Shown: positions 42,009 through 51,188, numbered from the stretch's first letter. The stretch is DNA of 64,000 nt from an uncultured Oscillospiraceae bacterium (GCA_947626345.1 CANQSF010000013.1:1-64000), one strand, 5' to 3'. The notes: generated from the sequence alone by a model not told the origin. Numbers and translations: made by a program.

Positions 42009-42044
42009 GACCCCGGGACGCATGTCCCGGGGTCGTATCGTTTT
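42009..42044 (+). terminator. Terminator of MATE gene
   Basis: An 11-bp perfect stem (42009-42019 with 42024-42034), then GTATCGTTTT. Confidence 0.75.
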
Positions 42045-42068
42045 ATGGGAGTTGATCTCCCTGACTGA

Positions 42069-43547
42069 TCATGACATCGACGGATAACCCCCGATATCGC
42101 CAGCGATCACTACTGTTCCATCAGACTGAAGACCTGCTGTGAATCTGCCGCCTGCACTCACAACCACGATATCCGACCAATCGTATACATCGCACTGTCC
42201 ATCTTCATTGGCTCCTGCAACTACTATCGTACCATCGGACTTTAGGCCCGCCGTGTGGTTGGTGCCGGCAGACACGGCCACGATATCTGTCCAGTCGCTC
42301 ACATCGCATTGCCCATTATCCACAGGCAAATCATTTTCGATGATTTCAGTTGCCACCACTGTGCCATCTGATTTCAGGCCCACAGTATGACAATACCCGG
42401 CCGACACAGCCACAATATCCGTCCAAGCACTCACATCACACTGTCCAAAACTATTCTCCCCAACAGCCACTACCGTCCCATCGGACCGCAAGCCTACCGT
42501 GTGACTTGATCCAGCAGCCACAGCAATGATATCTGTCCATTCGCTAACCTCGCATTGGCCTGATCCATTATCTCCTGTTGCCACCACTGTACCGTCCGAC
42601 TTGAGGCCCACTGTATGGAAGTCGCCCGCTGCCACTGACACGATGTCCTCCCAGCCGCTCACATCGCATTGGCCCTCCGCGTTATATCCGGCAGCCAGCA
42701 CAGTACCATCAGACTGCGTGCCCACTGCATGCAGAGATCCAGCTGACACAGCCACGATATCCGTCCATCCATTGACTTCGCATTGACCCCAACCGTTATC
42801 CCCCGCAGCTGCCACTGTACCATCGGCCCTCAGAGCTATCACGTACTTTGTTCCGACAGACACATCAATATTATCCTCTCTCGCCAACAGCTTATTTACC
42901 GCCGCGTAGGTCGCTGCCTTCAGGCAATCGTCGAATCCATCCCCACGGATGGTGAAGTTATACTTTGAACTGTTGATCTCGATGATGCAGCGGACATCTT
43001 CACCATTACACATAGAATCGTACAGGCTGTCCGCCAACCACCGGTTATCTGTATGACTCCGTACTAAGTATAGGTCCCCGTTGGGCGCCGTTCCAAAAAG
43101 CATGCCTTCGTGGATCGTTCCGTCAGGATCCTTGATCTTGATAATGCAATCCTCGTTCTCGAAGTATGTAGCATGTCTATCGCCATACTCCAGCAGTCGG
43201 AAAGAAAACACTTCTTCAGCCATATCGTAGTAGACAATGACCGATAGATCAGAGTCCGAGGTCGCCGTATTGCTAAAGCTCCCCAAAGATGCACATCGAA
43301 TGAACTCCTTGTCAGTAGGATCGCCAAACTCGTCCACATAGTTATCTATTCGCCAGGAGAAGGTCTCAAAGACCGCTCTATCCTCTTCCGTCAATCCCTC
43401 TGTCGGTTCCGGCGTTGGCTCTGTCGCCGTCTCCTCCGCGGTCTCCGCCGCCTGCTCCTCCGCAGGCGTGTTCGTCTCCCCGCCGCCGCAGGCGCACATG
43501 GACAGCAGCATCGCCGCCGCCAGGATGATCGTGATCGCGCGTCTCAT
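42069..43547 (-). CDS. Lipoprotein with RCC1-type beta-propeller repeats
   Basis: A 492-residue protein. The signal peptide ends in a lipobox ('LLSMCAC'), so the Cys is lipidated and the protein is surface-anchored. Residues about 25-55 are a Thr/Glu/Pro-rich linker, about 60-210 a domain I do not recognise. From about 225 there are seven DGTV-type RCC1 repeats of about 37 residues ('GQCDVSGWTDIVAVSAG...HTVGLKSDGTVVATGDN' pattern), enough for a propeller. ATG 43547 follows GGGAGGT. Codon use is less G+C-biased than neighbours. Such propellers bind proteins; the partner is unknown. Confidence 0.85.
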   Translation of the reverse strand: MRRAITIILAAAMLLSMCACGGGETNTPAEEQAAETAEETATEPTPEPTEGLTEEDRAVFETFSWRIDNYVDEFGDPTDKEFIRCASLGSFSNTATSDSDLSVIVYYDMAEEVFSFRLLEYGDRHATYFENEDCIIKIKDPDGTIHEGMLFGTAPNGDLYLVRSHTDNRWLADSLYDSMCNGEDVRCIIEINSSKYNFTIRGDGFDDCLKAATYAAVNKLLAREDNIDVSVGTKYVIALRADGTVAAAGDNGWGQCEVNGWTDIVAVSAGSLHAVGTQSDGTVLAAGYNAEGQCDVSGWEDIVSVAAGDFHTVGLKSDGTVVATGDNGSGQCEVSEWTDIIAVAAGSSHTVGLRSDGTVVAVGENSFGQCDVSAWTDIVAVSAGYCHTVGLKSDGTVVATEIIENDLPVDNGQCDVSDWTDIVAVSAGTNHTAGLKSDGTIVVAGANEDGQCDVYDWSDIVVVSAGGRFTAGLQSDGTVVIAGDIGGYPSMS

Positions 43548-43565
43548 TGTCTCTCTACCTCCCGT

Positions 43566-43598
43566 AAAAATAAAAAGTGCGCAGCCGGAGCCGCGCAC
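43566..43598 (-). terminator. Terminator-like hairpin in the RCC1-lipoprotein leader
   Basis: A stem GTGCGC-GC with GC-GCGCAC (43577-43598) followed on the minus strand by TTTTTATTTTTA, then the GGGAGGT ribosome site. It would stop transcripts 20 bases before the start codon unless relieved. Confidence 0.65.
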
Positions 43599-43614
43599 GA
43601 AAAACGCGTCTCCA

Positions 43615-43732
43615 TTTGCTGCCACACAAATTTATCAACGCCCATAGAGGGACAATGAATTTAAGACACGTTTTTACCAGAGGTAAAAAGTGCCCACTAT
43701 CGGCGTTGATTATTAAATTTGTGTGGCACTTT
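43615..43732. repeat. Long nested inverted repeat (MITE-like or leader RNA structure)
   Basis: A 15-bp perfect terminal repeat TGCCACACAAATTTA (43620-43634) with its complement (43714-43728) continues as TCAACGCC (43635-43642) with GGCGTTGA (43702-43709), separated by one four-base bulge. Inside is a second hairpin, CTTTTTACC-type arms around 43669-43690. At 109 bp and AT-rich, it differs from its surroundings. No clear target-site duplication is seen. Confidence 0.7.
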
Positions 43733-43733
43733 C

Positions 43734-43762
43734 AGTATACCACGGGCGGGGCGGCTTTACAA
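43734..43762 (-). promoter_or_regulatory. Promoter of the RCC1-lipoprotein gene
   Basis: Minus strand: TTGTAA (43762-43757), 17-base spacer, TATACT (43739-43734). Transcription would begin at the edge of the inverted repeat, giving a leader of about 180 bases. Confidence 0.6.
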
Positions 43763-43836
43763 GGCCGGAGCGCAAAAACCGCGCCCCCTCCCGTGGGAGA
43801 GAGCGCGGACTTTCCGGCCCGGGGGCCGCTCATATT

Positions 43837-45834
43837 TTATTCCTCCTGGCTGTGCTCCTCCAGGATCGCGCCGGCGCGGTAGGCGTCCAGCAGGTCCCGC
43901 AGGTCGGCGATCTGGGTCTGGAGCCGGCGGCCCTCGTCGGTGCCGGAGACCAGCATCCGCTCCTCCAGATTCTCCACCACCTGGCCGGTGGAGGTGATGT
44001 CGAAATTCTCCTTCACCGCCCGCTCCTTGCCGGCGAAGGGCTGGTGGGCGATGATGCGCAGGCACTGGCTGTTGAAGGTTAGGGTATAGCCGGCGATGCC
44101 GCTGGTGGCCTGATAGGCCTTGCAGAAGCCGCCGTCGATGACGATCAGCTTCCCGCCGCACTTCACCGGGCTCTCCCCCTTCTTGGCCTTCACAGGCATA
44201 TGGCCGTTGATGATGTGGCTGTCCCGCCCCGTCAGACCGAATTCCCGCAGGATGGCCTGGCAGATGGCCGGGTCGTTGTAGAGGGTGTAATAGGGGTTCT
44301 TCGGCTCGGTCCAGGCGGACTCGTCGGCGATGAGCCGCCGCTCGAAGGTGGTCATCCGGTCCCGGCCGAAGATGGGGCTGTTGCGCCCGGCCCAGAGGAA
44401 CCAGAGGAAGTCCATCCCCAGCTGCCGCTCCTTGCTGTCCAGGGGCAGATAATAGGCCCGGCGGGCGGCGGCGTCCGCGTAGTCGAGGAATTCCTTCCCC
44501 CGGCGCTCCTTTCCGCCGATGTTGAAGCGGAGGAACTCGCCGTCCTCCGTCAGGGGGATGCAGCCGTGGTAAAGCAGGTTGCCGTTGTAGATCTTATAGA
44601 GGCTGCCCTTGGAGTAGAGAAAGCGCACGTGGCGCTGGAGCTTCTCGCTGTGGAGGAAGGAGGCGGTGAGCTGGTTGATGACCGCGTCCTCCTCAGCCGT
44701 GAGGGCGTAAGGGTCCGCCCGGTCCACCGTGGGAAAGTCGCAGTCCTCCAAGTGGTACCTCTTCCCGCCGATGACGACGGAGCTCGTGGCGTAGTCGATC
44801 TTGTCCAGCAGCAGCCGGTCCTCCATGCCGTAGGATGGGTGGCGCATGATCTTCTGGCCCTCCAGCTTGAACAGGATCACGGTGATGGCCTTATGCATCC
44901 GGGCAGAGAGGAGCTTGTCCTTCTCCGTGTACTTGGCCGCGTCGTCCCCGGTGAGCTTCACGGCGAAGCGGGACACGTCGCAGTCCTTGTATACCTCGTT
45001 GGCGAATACGGAGAGCGGCCGCAGGGAGATGCCGTAGCCGGTCTCCACCACCTCCAGGTTGTTGTAGTGGATGGAGTTGGCCAGCACCGTGGCCACCAGC
45101 GTCCGGGAGCCGGAGGCCGCGCCCATCCAGAGGATGTCGTGGTTGCCCCACTGGATGTCCACGCTGTGGTGGGCCAGCAGGCTGTCCAGGATGATGTCCG
45201 CCCGGGGGCCGCGGTCAAAGATGTCCCCCACCAGGTGCAGCCGGTCCACCGCCAGCCGCTTGATCACCGCGCAGATGGCGGCGATGAAGCTGTCGGCCTG
45301 GCCGGTGTCGATGATGGAGGCGATGATGGTCTCAAAGTACCGCCGCTGATCCGCCTCGCCCCGGTGGGTCTGCAGCAGCTCCTCGATGATGTAGGCGTGC
45401 TCCGGCGGCAGCGCCTGGCGCACCCGGGAGCGGGTATAGCGGCTGGACACCTGGCGGCACAGCTCCACCAGCCGGTGGATGGCGATGGCGCACCACTCGT
45501 CCATATCCCGCCCGGACTTGCGCAGATCCGCCAGCTTCTCCTCCGGGTAGTAGATCACCGTGGCCAGCTCCTCCAGCTCCGCCCGGGTCATGGCGGTGCC
45601 GAAAAGATCCCGCAGCTTCTCCTTCACCACCCCGGAGCAGGAGTTGAGCACGTGCAAAAACGCCTCGTACTCCCCGTGCACATCGGAGATGAAGTGCTCG
45701 CAGCCCTTGGGCAGCTCCTGCAGCGCCTGCAGGTGGATGATCTGGCGGCTGGCCGCCTGGATGGTGGGGAACTGCTTGGCCAGCAGCGCCAGATACCGCA
45801 GCTGCTCCTGGCTGAATTCTCTCTCAGCGGACAC
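43837..45834 (-). CDS. fbp: Fructose-1,6-bisphosphatase, class III
   Basis: A 665-residue protein of class III (Firmicute YydE-type) length. 'HFISDVHGEYEAFLHVL', 'LHLVGDIFDRGP' and 'WGNHDILWMGAASGS' are the metallophosphatase metal ligands (D-x-H, GDxxDRG, GNHD), and 'INGHMPVK' adds a His. It hydrolyses fructose-1,6-bisphosphate in gluconeogenesis. The start is GTG 45834, placed by AGGGGGG nine bases upstream. Confidence 0.95.
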   Translation of the reverse strand: MSAEREFSQEQLRYLALLAKQFPTIQAASRQIIHLQALQELPKGCEHFISDVHGEYEAFLHVLNSCSGVVKEKLRDLFGTAMTRAELEELATVIYYPEEKLADLRKSGRDMDEWCAIAIHRLVELCRQVSSRYTRSRVRQALPPEHAYIIEELLQTHRGEADQRRYFETIIASIIDTGQADSFIAAICAVIKRLAVDRLHLVGDIFDRGPRADIILDSLLAHHSVDIQWGNHDILWMGAASGSRTLVATVLANSIHYNNLEVVETGYGISLRPLSVFANEVYKDCDVSRFAVKLTGDDAAKYTEKDKLLSARMHKAITVILFKLEGQKIMRHPSYGMEDRLLLDKIDYATSSVVIGGKRYHLEDCDFPTVDRADPYALTAEEDAVINQLTASFLHSEKLQRHVRFLYSKGSLYKIYNGNLLYHGCIPLTEDGEFLRFNIGGKERRGKEFLDYADAAARRAYYLPLDSKERQLGMDFLWFLWAGRNSPIFGRDRMTTFERRLIADESAWTEPKNPYYTLYNDPAICQAILREFGLTGRDSHIINGHMPVKAKKGESPVKCGGKLIVIDGGFCKAYQATSGIAGYTLTFNSQCLRIIAHQPFAGKERAVKENFDITSTGQVVENLEERMLVSGTDEGRRLQTQIADLRDLLDAYRAGAILEEHSQEE

Positions 45835-46045
45835 GACGGCGCCCCCCTTTCTTATAGGAACAATATACCATGTCGCGCGGTTCTGGCATTAGCCAGGAGC
45901 GCGACCGGTATTTTGGGGTATAATAGCGGCTTCGGCGCTATTATATCATATCTGCCGCGGAATAGAAACGGGAACATGCGCTCTGGCGAAAAAACGAGGC
46001 CGCGCCCCGGCAATGCCGGGGCGCGGACGCACGAGCTTCCTCCCG

Positions 46046-47734
46046 TCAGGGGACCGTCACGGAGTATGCCTCCAGGATGGGGCCGGAGCTCTCCTCCGGC
46101 GCGGCGTGGGACACGGTCACCTCGTCCCCCACATCCAGCACGATCACATCCCGGTCCTGGGCGGCGGAGACGGCGTAGAACACATCCTCCCCCTCCAGGC
46201 GGATATAATACCAGCTGGTGCCCTCCAGCACCGCGGAGCGGATCTCCTCCACCCGGCCCTCGCTCACCGTCTGGCTCTCGGGCAGTCCCGCGCTCTGGAC
46301 CACGCCCCGCTCGGCCAGCATGGCGATATAGGTGCTCTCGCACACCGGCACCGTGGACCCGGTGGCCACGATCTGATACTGGGCCACGTTCACCATGGCG
46401 TAGCTCTTCACCAGGTTGGTGGCGTCCATCAGGGGGATGAAATAGGTGGGCTGACCGGAGATGTTCAGCAGCAGCGGGAACGTGGACACATACTCCAGAT
46501 CCTGCACCACGCCCTCGGCGGAGGCACGGGCCGCCGCCTCGGTGGCGCCGGGGGCCACGTAATAGCGGGTCTCCTTGGTGCGCATGTTGCAAAGCAGGAA
46601 CCCCAGGTTGGACTGGTCCGCGTTGGCGCTGGTGACGCCGGTATAGACGTACACATCGTCGTTCATGGCGATGTAGTTATACCCGTCCGTGGTCATGGTC
46701 ACGTCCCGCTGGCCCAGGATGGAGTTGACGAACCCGTGGACCAGGGTGCCGTGGTAGTCGTACTGCTCCATGATGAGCTGGGGCGTATACAGGGTGTCCA
46801 CCCAGGTGGGGACCGTCTCATAATACTCGCTCTCGCCGGTGACCGCGTCCAGCAGCACCGCGCCCCGGATGTCCCGGCCGCCGAACAGGCCGATGGTCTT
46901 CACCAGCCGGGGGGCGATCCACCAGGGGTGGCCGTCCTCGTCGATCTCGAACTCCGGCGTGGAGAACATCATGGTGGGATACTGGAACCGCAGCTGACGC
47001 ATCACATTGCGATTCAGCGGCTCGGAGAAGGAGTACTTCATCCCCTGCCCGGCGGGCAGGCGCACCACCTGGGCCTGCTGGGTCACCATATCCACCACCA
47101 CGTAGGCGGGCAGGCCGTCCTTTCGGTTGGTGAGCCACTTGAAGATATCGGCGTAGCCGATGGGGGCCACCCGCACGGGCCGGCCCTGGTAGTTGATCTG
47201 GGTGGAGTCGTTGGAGTACTCGAACTGGCTGACCATGTCGCTGAGGGTGCCCATCTGCCGGTCACCCAGATAGTTGGCGCTGGTCCGGTCCAGGGTGGGG
47301 ATCTCGCTGAAGGAGATCTGGGTCACCTCCTGGGCAAAGTCCCCGGTCTGCACGTCCAGCAGCTCCCGGTAGGCCGACGCCCGGAAGATGGGCAGGGAGA
47401 TGATCTTGCCCGCCACGGCCACCGCCAATACCAGCGCCAGCAGGATGCCCACCGGCAGGCAGTTGCGGCGCACGAAGGCGATGCCATCCTTCACCTTCTG
47501 CTGGGGCGTACGCACCTCCCGGGCCCGCTCATGGGCCGTGGTGAGGGCGGCGCAGACGATATACACAATGCCCAAAAACAGGAGGAAGGCATAAAAGTCC
47601 CCATCCTGCAGGTTGATGGCCGGCAGAGCCAGGTAAAAATACACGGCGCCCGCCAGCAGCGTGACGACGGCGCACAGCACCGTCCGGCCCAGCTTGCCCT
47701 TGGGCAGGGCGAGCTTTCGTTTCTTCTGATCCAT
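46046..47734 (-). CDS. Large membrane-anchored protein of unknown function
   Basis: A 562-residue protein. Three hydrophobic helices lie in the first 110 residues ('TVLCAVVTLLAGAVYFYLALPAI', 'FYAFLLFLGIVYIVCAAL', 'LPVGILLALVLAVAVAGKIISL'). A roughly 430-residue beta-rich region outside the membrane follows, containing 'EDGHPWWIAPRLVKTIGLFGGRDIRGAVLLDAVTGE'-type segments that recall ligand- or cell-wall-associated domains. I do not recognise a named family. ATG 47734 follows GGGAGGG. A terminator separates it from the kinase gene on its right. Confidence 0.7.
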   Translation of the reverse strand: MDQKKRKLALPKGKLGRTVLCAVVTLLAGAVYFYLALPAINLQDGDFYAFLLFLGIVYIVCAALTTAHERAREVRTPQQKVKDGIAFVRRNCLPVGILLALVLAVAVAGKIISLPIFRASAYRELLDVQTGDFAQEVTQISFSEIPTLDRTSANYLGDRQMGTLSDMVSQFEYSNDSTQINYQGRPVRVAPIGYADIFKWLTNRKDGLPAYVVVDMVTQQAQVVRLPAGQGMKYSFSEPLNRNVMRQLRFQYPTMMFSTPEFEIDEDGHPWWIAPRLVKTIGLFGGRDIRGAVLLDAVTGESEYYETVPTWVDTLYTPQLIMEQYDYHGTLVHGFVNSILGQRDVTMTTDGYNYIAMNDDVYVYTGVTSANADQSNLGFLLCNMRTKETRYYVAPGATEAAARASAEGVVQDLEYVSTFPLLLNISGQPTYFIPLMDATNLVKSYAMVNVAQYQIVATGSTVPVCESTYIAMLAERGVVQSAGLPESQTVSEGRVEEIRSAVLEGTSWYYIRLEGEDVFYAVSAAQDRDVIVLDVGDEVTVSHAAPEESSGPILEAYSVTVP

Positions 47735-47816
47735 AGCGGTCCCTCCCACAGCGTTCGATGATGCACAGTGCTATCATACCACGTCCCGGCCCGCATTACA
47801 ACCGCGCCCGGAAAGG

Positions 47817-47844
47817 AAAAGCGCCGCCTGGCGGCGGCGCTTTT
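47817..47844 (-). terminator. Terminator of the pyridoxal kinase gene
   Basis: An 8-bp GC stem extended by A-T pairs (47817-47828 with 47833-47844), giving TTTT on the minus strand. Confidence 0.65.
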
Positions 47845-47852
47845 CCCATCGT

Positions 47853-48692
47853 TCATTCGTTCACAGCCCGGATCAGCTCCGGCAGGCAGGCCTCGAACTT
47901 TACCCCGTACCAGTGCTCTTTGATGTCCGGCATGGTGGCCTTGATGCATTCCACGGTGTAGTCCACCGCGATCTTCAGCGCCTGATCCAGGCTCTTTCCC
48001 AGCACCACGGCTCCCGCCAGCGCCGAGGTGAACACGTCCCCCGTGCCGTGGAAGGACACGTCGATGTTCTCCCGGAAGTACTGGTGATATGTGCCGGCGG
48101 CGCTGTCATAGGCCACCGCCCCCTGGTGGGCGCCGTCGTAATTGACGCCGGTGACCACCGCCGTCCGGCAGCCCAACGCCGCCAGCCGGCGCAGCAGGCC
48201 GTGGATATAGGCCTCGTCATAACCGGAGGGGACGTACTCCTCCCCCAGCATGAACGTTGCCTCCGTCAGATTGGGCACGATCACGTCCGCCAGGCCGCAC
48301 AGCCCCGCCACGCCTTTGGCGTAGTCCATGTCGAAGGCGGGATAGAGCTTGCCGTTGTCGGCGAACACCGGGTCCACGATCTTCACCATCTCCGGGAACA
48401 GCCGGAAATAGTCGGCCACCATGCCGATCATCTCCGCCGTGCCCAGATAGCCGGTGCTGATGCCGTCGAAGGCGAGGCCCTGGCTCTTCCAGTGGGCCGC
48501 CACTGCGGGCAGATCGGCGGCCAGGTCCCGGAACGTCCAGTTCTGGAAGCCCGCCGTGTGGGTGGATAGGATCGCCGTGGGCACGGGGCAGACCTCCAGC
48601 CCCATGGCCGACATGATGGGATGGGCCACCGTCAGCGAGCACTTGCCGAAGCAGGACAGATCCTGAATGGTGATGATCCTTTTTTGTCTCAT
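47853..48692 (-). CDS. pdxY: Pyridoxal/pyridoxamine kinase
   Basis: A 279-residue ribokinase-fold protein. 'QDLSCFGKCSLTVAHPIMSAMG' is the N-terminal substrate region of PdxK/PdxY, 'DPVFADNGKLY' follows, and 'VSFHGTGDVFTSALAG' is the ATP-site anion hole with catalytic Asp (GTGD). It phosphorylates B6 vitamers for PLP salvage. ATG 48692 has GGAGG upstream. A palindrome at 48736-48763 lies in its promoter region. Confidence 0.93.
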   Translation of the reverse strand: MRQKRIITIQDLSCFGKCSLTVAHPIMSAMGLEVCPVPTAILSTHTAGFQNWTFRDLAADLPAVAAHWKSQGLAFDGISTGYLGTAEMIGMVADYFRLFPEMVKIVDPVFADNGKLYPAFDMDYAKGVAGLCGLADVIVPNLTEATFMLGEEYVPSGYDEAYIHGLLRRLAALGCRTAVVTGVNYDGAHQGAVAYDSAAGTYHQYFRENIDVSFHGTGDVFTSALAGAVVLGKSLDQALKIAVDYTVECIKATMPDIKEHWYGVKFEACLPELIRAVNE

Positions 48693-48735
48693 GACACAAA
48701 CCTCCGCTGTCGTATCGATACAGACACTATATCAC

Positions 48736-48763
48736 AAATTGGACCTATTGAAATATCCAATTT
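48736..48763. promoter_or_regulatory. Inverted repeat upstream of pdxY
   Basis: AAATTGGA (48736-48743) and TCCAATTT (48756-48763), 12-base spacer, around a weak promoter (TTCAAT...TATAGT on the minus strand). Possible operator; the regulator is unknown. Confidence 0.45.
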
Positions 48764-48820
48764 TATTATTTTTTATAATACCAATTTCCCCACGCCGGAC
48801 CGGGCCGTCCCGGCAGGGGG

Positions 48821-48849
48821 TTGCACATGGCCGGCAGTTGGTATACAAT
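48821..48849 (+). promoter_or_regulatory. Promoter of the CmpB-like membrane gene
   Basis: TTGCAC (48821-48826), 17-base spacer, TACAAT (48844-48849). Confidence 0.5.
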
Positions 48850-48912
48850 GGGCCTGCACCGGCGCGGGCGGCGGCCCGGCCGGTGCCATGACAGAGATAC
48901 AAGGTGAACGAT

Positions 48913-49698
48913 ATGGGACTTTTCCTGACGCTGGCGTTTTTGTTTTTCATCGGATCGGTGTTCGGCTGGGTGCTGGAGCTGTTTTTCCGGCGGTTCATCT
49001 CCGCGGCGAACCCGGAGCGGAAGTGGATCAATCCCGGCTTCTGCACGGGGCCCTATCTGCCTCTGTATGGCTCGGGGCTGTGTATCCTGTTCCTCATCGC
49101 CAGTCTGGAGAACAAGACCCTCGTCGCCGATCCCATCGGGGAGAAGGTGCTGCTGTTCGTGTGGATGGCGGTGTGCATGACCGCCATCGAGTACGTCGCC
49201 GGCCTTTTGATGATCCAGGTGGCCCACGTGCGGCTGTGGGACTATTCCAACGAGTGGGGCAACATCCAGGGCATCATCTGCCCGAAGTTCTCCTTCTTCT
49301 GGGCCGTGCTGGGGGCGGCCTACTACTTCCTCATCCATCCCCACATCCTGGGCGCTTTGCGCTGGCTGGCCCAGAACCTGGCCTTCTCCTTCTTCATCGG
49401 GATGTTTTACGGGGTGTTCTTCATCGACATGGCCCACTCCCTGGGGCTGGTCTCCCGGCTGAAGGCCTTCGCCGAGGAGAACGACGTGATCATCCGCTAC
49501 GAGAACCTGAAGGCCCATCTGCGCGCCGTCTCGGAGCACAGCGCCCAGAAGTACCGGTTCTTCCTGCCCTTCCGCTCGCCCCGCTCCATCCAGGAGCACC
49601 TGCGGGAGCGGCTGCGCCAGGCGGAGCAGGCCGTCCGGGAGGGGCACGATCCGGTGTTCCTGTTCCGTCCCGGGACCGGCGGCCGCAAGAAAAAATAA
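48913..49698 (+). CDS. Putative ABC-transporter type IV (CmpB-like) membrane protein
   Basis: A 261-residue protein with about five membrane helices. 'FIGSVFGWVLELFFRRF', 'KWINPGFCTGPYLPLYGSG', 'EYVAGLLMIQVAHVRLWDYSNEWGNIQGIICPKFS'-type segments match the ABC_trans_CmpB family (conserved GW-x-x-E, G-P-x-x-P-x-Y-G, WDYS, N-x-x-G-x-I). The C-terminal 60 residues are charged and cytoplasmic. ATG 48913 is preferred over GTG 48904 since AAGGTG at 48901-48906 is then the ribosome site. Function is unproven. Confidence 0.8.
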   Translation: MGLFLTLAFLFFIGSVFGWVLELFFRRFISAANPERKWINPGFCTGPYLPLYGSGLCILFLIASLENKTLVADPIGEKVLLFVWMAVCMTAIEYVAGLLMIQVAHVRLWDYSNEWGNIQGIICPKFSFFWAVLGAAYYFLIHPHILGALRWLAQNLAFSFFIGMFYGVFFIDMAHSLGLVSRLKAFAEENDVIIRYENLKAHLRAVSEHSAQKYRFFLPFRSPRSIQEHLRERLRQAEQAVREGHDPVFLFRPGTGGRKKK

Positions 49699-49701
49699 CA
49701 T

Positions 49702-49828
49702 CAAAGCCTCCGGCGGAGCCGGAGGCTGGAACAGGCCCCGGAAGGGCCTGGTACTGGCAAGCCCCTAGAGGGGCCCTGAAAAGTTTGCCGACCGCATGTC
49801 TTTTTCAGGCCGCCCCTTAAGGGGCTTT
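49702..49828. repeat. Hairpin cluster with large inverted repeat after the CmpB-like gene
   Basis: A first hairpin (CCTCCGGC/GCCGGAGG, about 49709-49727) may terminate the upstream gene. A larger imperfect inverted repeat follows: AAGCCCCT..CCTGAAAAG (49759-49783) and its complement (49800-49828), where each arm also folds on itself (AAGCCCCT/AGGGGCTT). It ends in TTTCTTTAT. No gene is seen between 49,699 and 49,940. Confidence 0.55.
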
Positions 49829-49940
49829 CTTTATGCCCACTTGTTCACGCTGCCCGTAAACGGATCCACAGATCCTTGCAGGCTGTTCTGGTCCTCTTGC
49901 AGATCGAGACCCCCTCAAAAGTCCCGATCTGTCGTTGGAC

Positions 49941-51188
49941 TTACATTCCTTTCACCGGGCGCAGCAGGACCACGGCGACGTCGTTCACATTCGTGCCTGT
50001 GGGACCGGTGATGATGAGGCCGTTAACCGTTTTGAGGGCGCGATAGGCATCGTTGTTTTGCAGCACATCATCGATGTCCAGCCCCGCCTTCCGCAGCGCA
50101 GAGGCCGTATCGCCGTCCACGAACCCACCGGCTGCATCCGTAGGCCCGTCGGTGCCGTCGCTGCCAAAGGAGAATATGGCCGCACCGCTGAGCCCGTCGA
50201 TCCCGGCGGCGGCAGCCAGCGCCAATTCCTGGTTTCGTCCGCCCAGGCCGGAGCCGGTGAGATGGACCACCGTCTCGCCCCCGGCGATGAAGGCCAGCGG
50301 CTGCGGCCTCCCGGCGTGGCTCAAGGCGATGGAGGCGAGAAAGCTGCCTGCCTCCCGGGCCTCACAGCAGAGCCGGTCGGTGAGATAGACCGGCTCATAG
50401 CCCAACTTACGGCACACGTCCGCCGCCGCGGCGCACAGCTGGCGCACGGAGCCGGTGATCCAGGTCTGAACGTTGTCCAGCTTTTTCGGCGTCTCCCGGC
50501 CCAGCAGGTCCATGGCCTGCCGGGAGAGGGAGAGGCCGTATTTTTTCACGATGGCCAGCGCCTGCTCACAGGTGCTGCTGTCCGGGCAGGCCGGGCCGCT
50601 GGCGATCATGTCCAGCGGGTCGCCCAGCACGTCGCTGAGCACCACGCAGAACACCTCCGCCGGGGCACATGCCAAGGCAAAGCGCCCGCCCTTCACGGCG
50701 CTGAGCCGCTTGCGGATGGTGTTCATCTCCACGATGTCCGCCCCGCAGGCCAGCAGCTGCCGCGTGATGTCCTGGAGCTCCGGGCCGGGGATAAGGGGCT
50801 TTTCAAACAGCGCCGAGCCGCCCCCGGAGAGGAGAAACAGCACCCGGTCGTCCTTCGTCAGTCCCTCCACCAGCTCCAGCACCGCGCCGGTGGCGGCAAA
50901 GCTATTTTCGTCCGGCACCGGGTGGCCGGCCTCATAACACGTCACCCTGGGGATATCCCCCATCACGTGGCCGTATTTCGTCACCACTACGCCGCCGTCC
51001 ACGGGCCCCACCGCCTCCACGGCGGCCCGGGCCATCTGCCAGGCGGCCTTGCCGGCGGCCACCAGGATGGTCCGTCCCCCGCCGGGCCTGTAGTGCTCCA
51101 GCGCCCGGCGCACCGCCTCGTCCGGCAGCACAGCCCGGATGGCCCCGGTGACGATCCGGCAGGCATCCTCCCGCATGGACATATCCAT
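49941..51188 (-). CDS. Glycerate 2-kinase (GckA/MOFRL family)
   Basis: A 415-residue protein of the DUF4147/MOFRL family. N-terminal 'ILVAAGKAAWQMARAA', 'VLFLLSGGGSALFEKP' (nucleotide-binding GGGS) and the C-terminal MOFRL motif 'FSFGSDGTDGPTDAAGGFVD' are diagnostic. It phosphorylates D-glycerate to 2-phosphoglycerate; older annotations call it hydroxypyruvate reductase. ATG 51188 was chosen; ATG 51260 would add 24 residues. It lies downstream of the GntR gene, on the same strand as the TRAP/transketolase cluster, and could feed its product into glycolysis. Confidence 0.88.
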   Translation of the reverse strand: MDMSMREDACRIVTGAIRAVLPDEAVRRALEHYRPGGGRTILVAAGKAAWQMARAAVEAVGPVDGGVVVTKYGHVMGDIPRVTCYEAGHPVPDENSFAATGAVLELVEGLTKDDRVLFLLSGGGSALFEKPLIPGPELQDITRQLLACGADIVEMNTIRKRLSAVKGGRFALACAPAEVFCVVLSDVLGDPLDMIASGPACPDSSTCEQALAIVKKYGLSLSRQAMDLLGRETPKKLDNVQTWITGSVRQLCAAAADVCRKLGYEPVYLTDRLCCEAREAGSFLASIALSHAGRPQPLAFIAGGETVVHLTGSGLGGRNQELALAAAAGIDGLSGAAIFSFGSDGTDGPTDAAGGFVDGDTASALRKAGLDIDDVLQNNDAYRALKTVNGLIITGPTGTNVNDVAVVLLRPVKGM

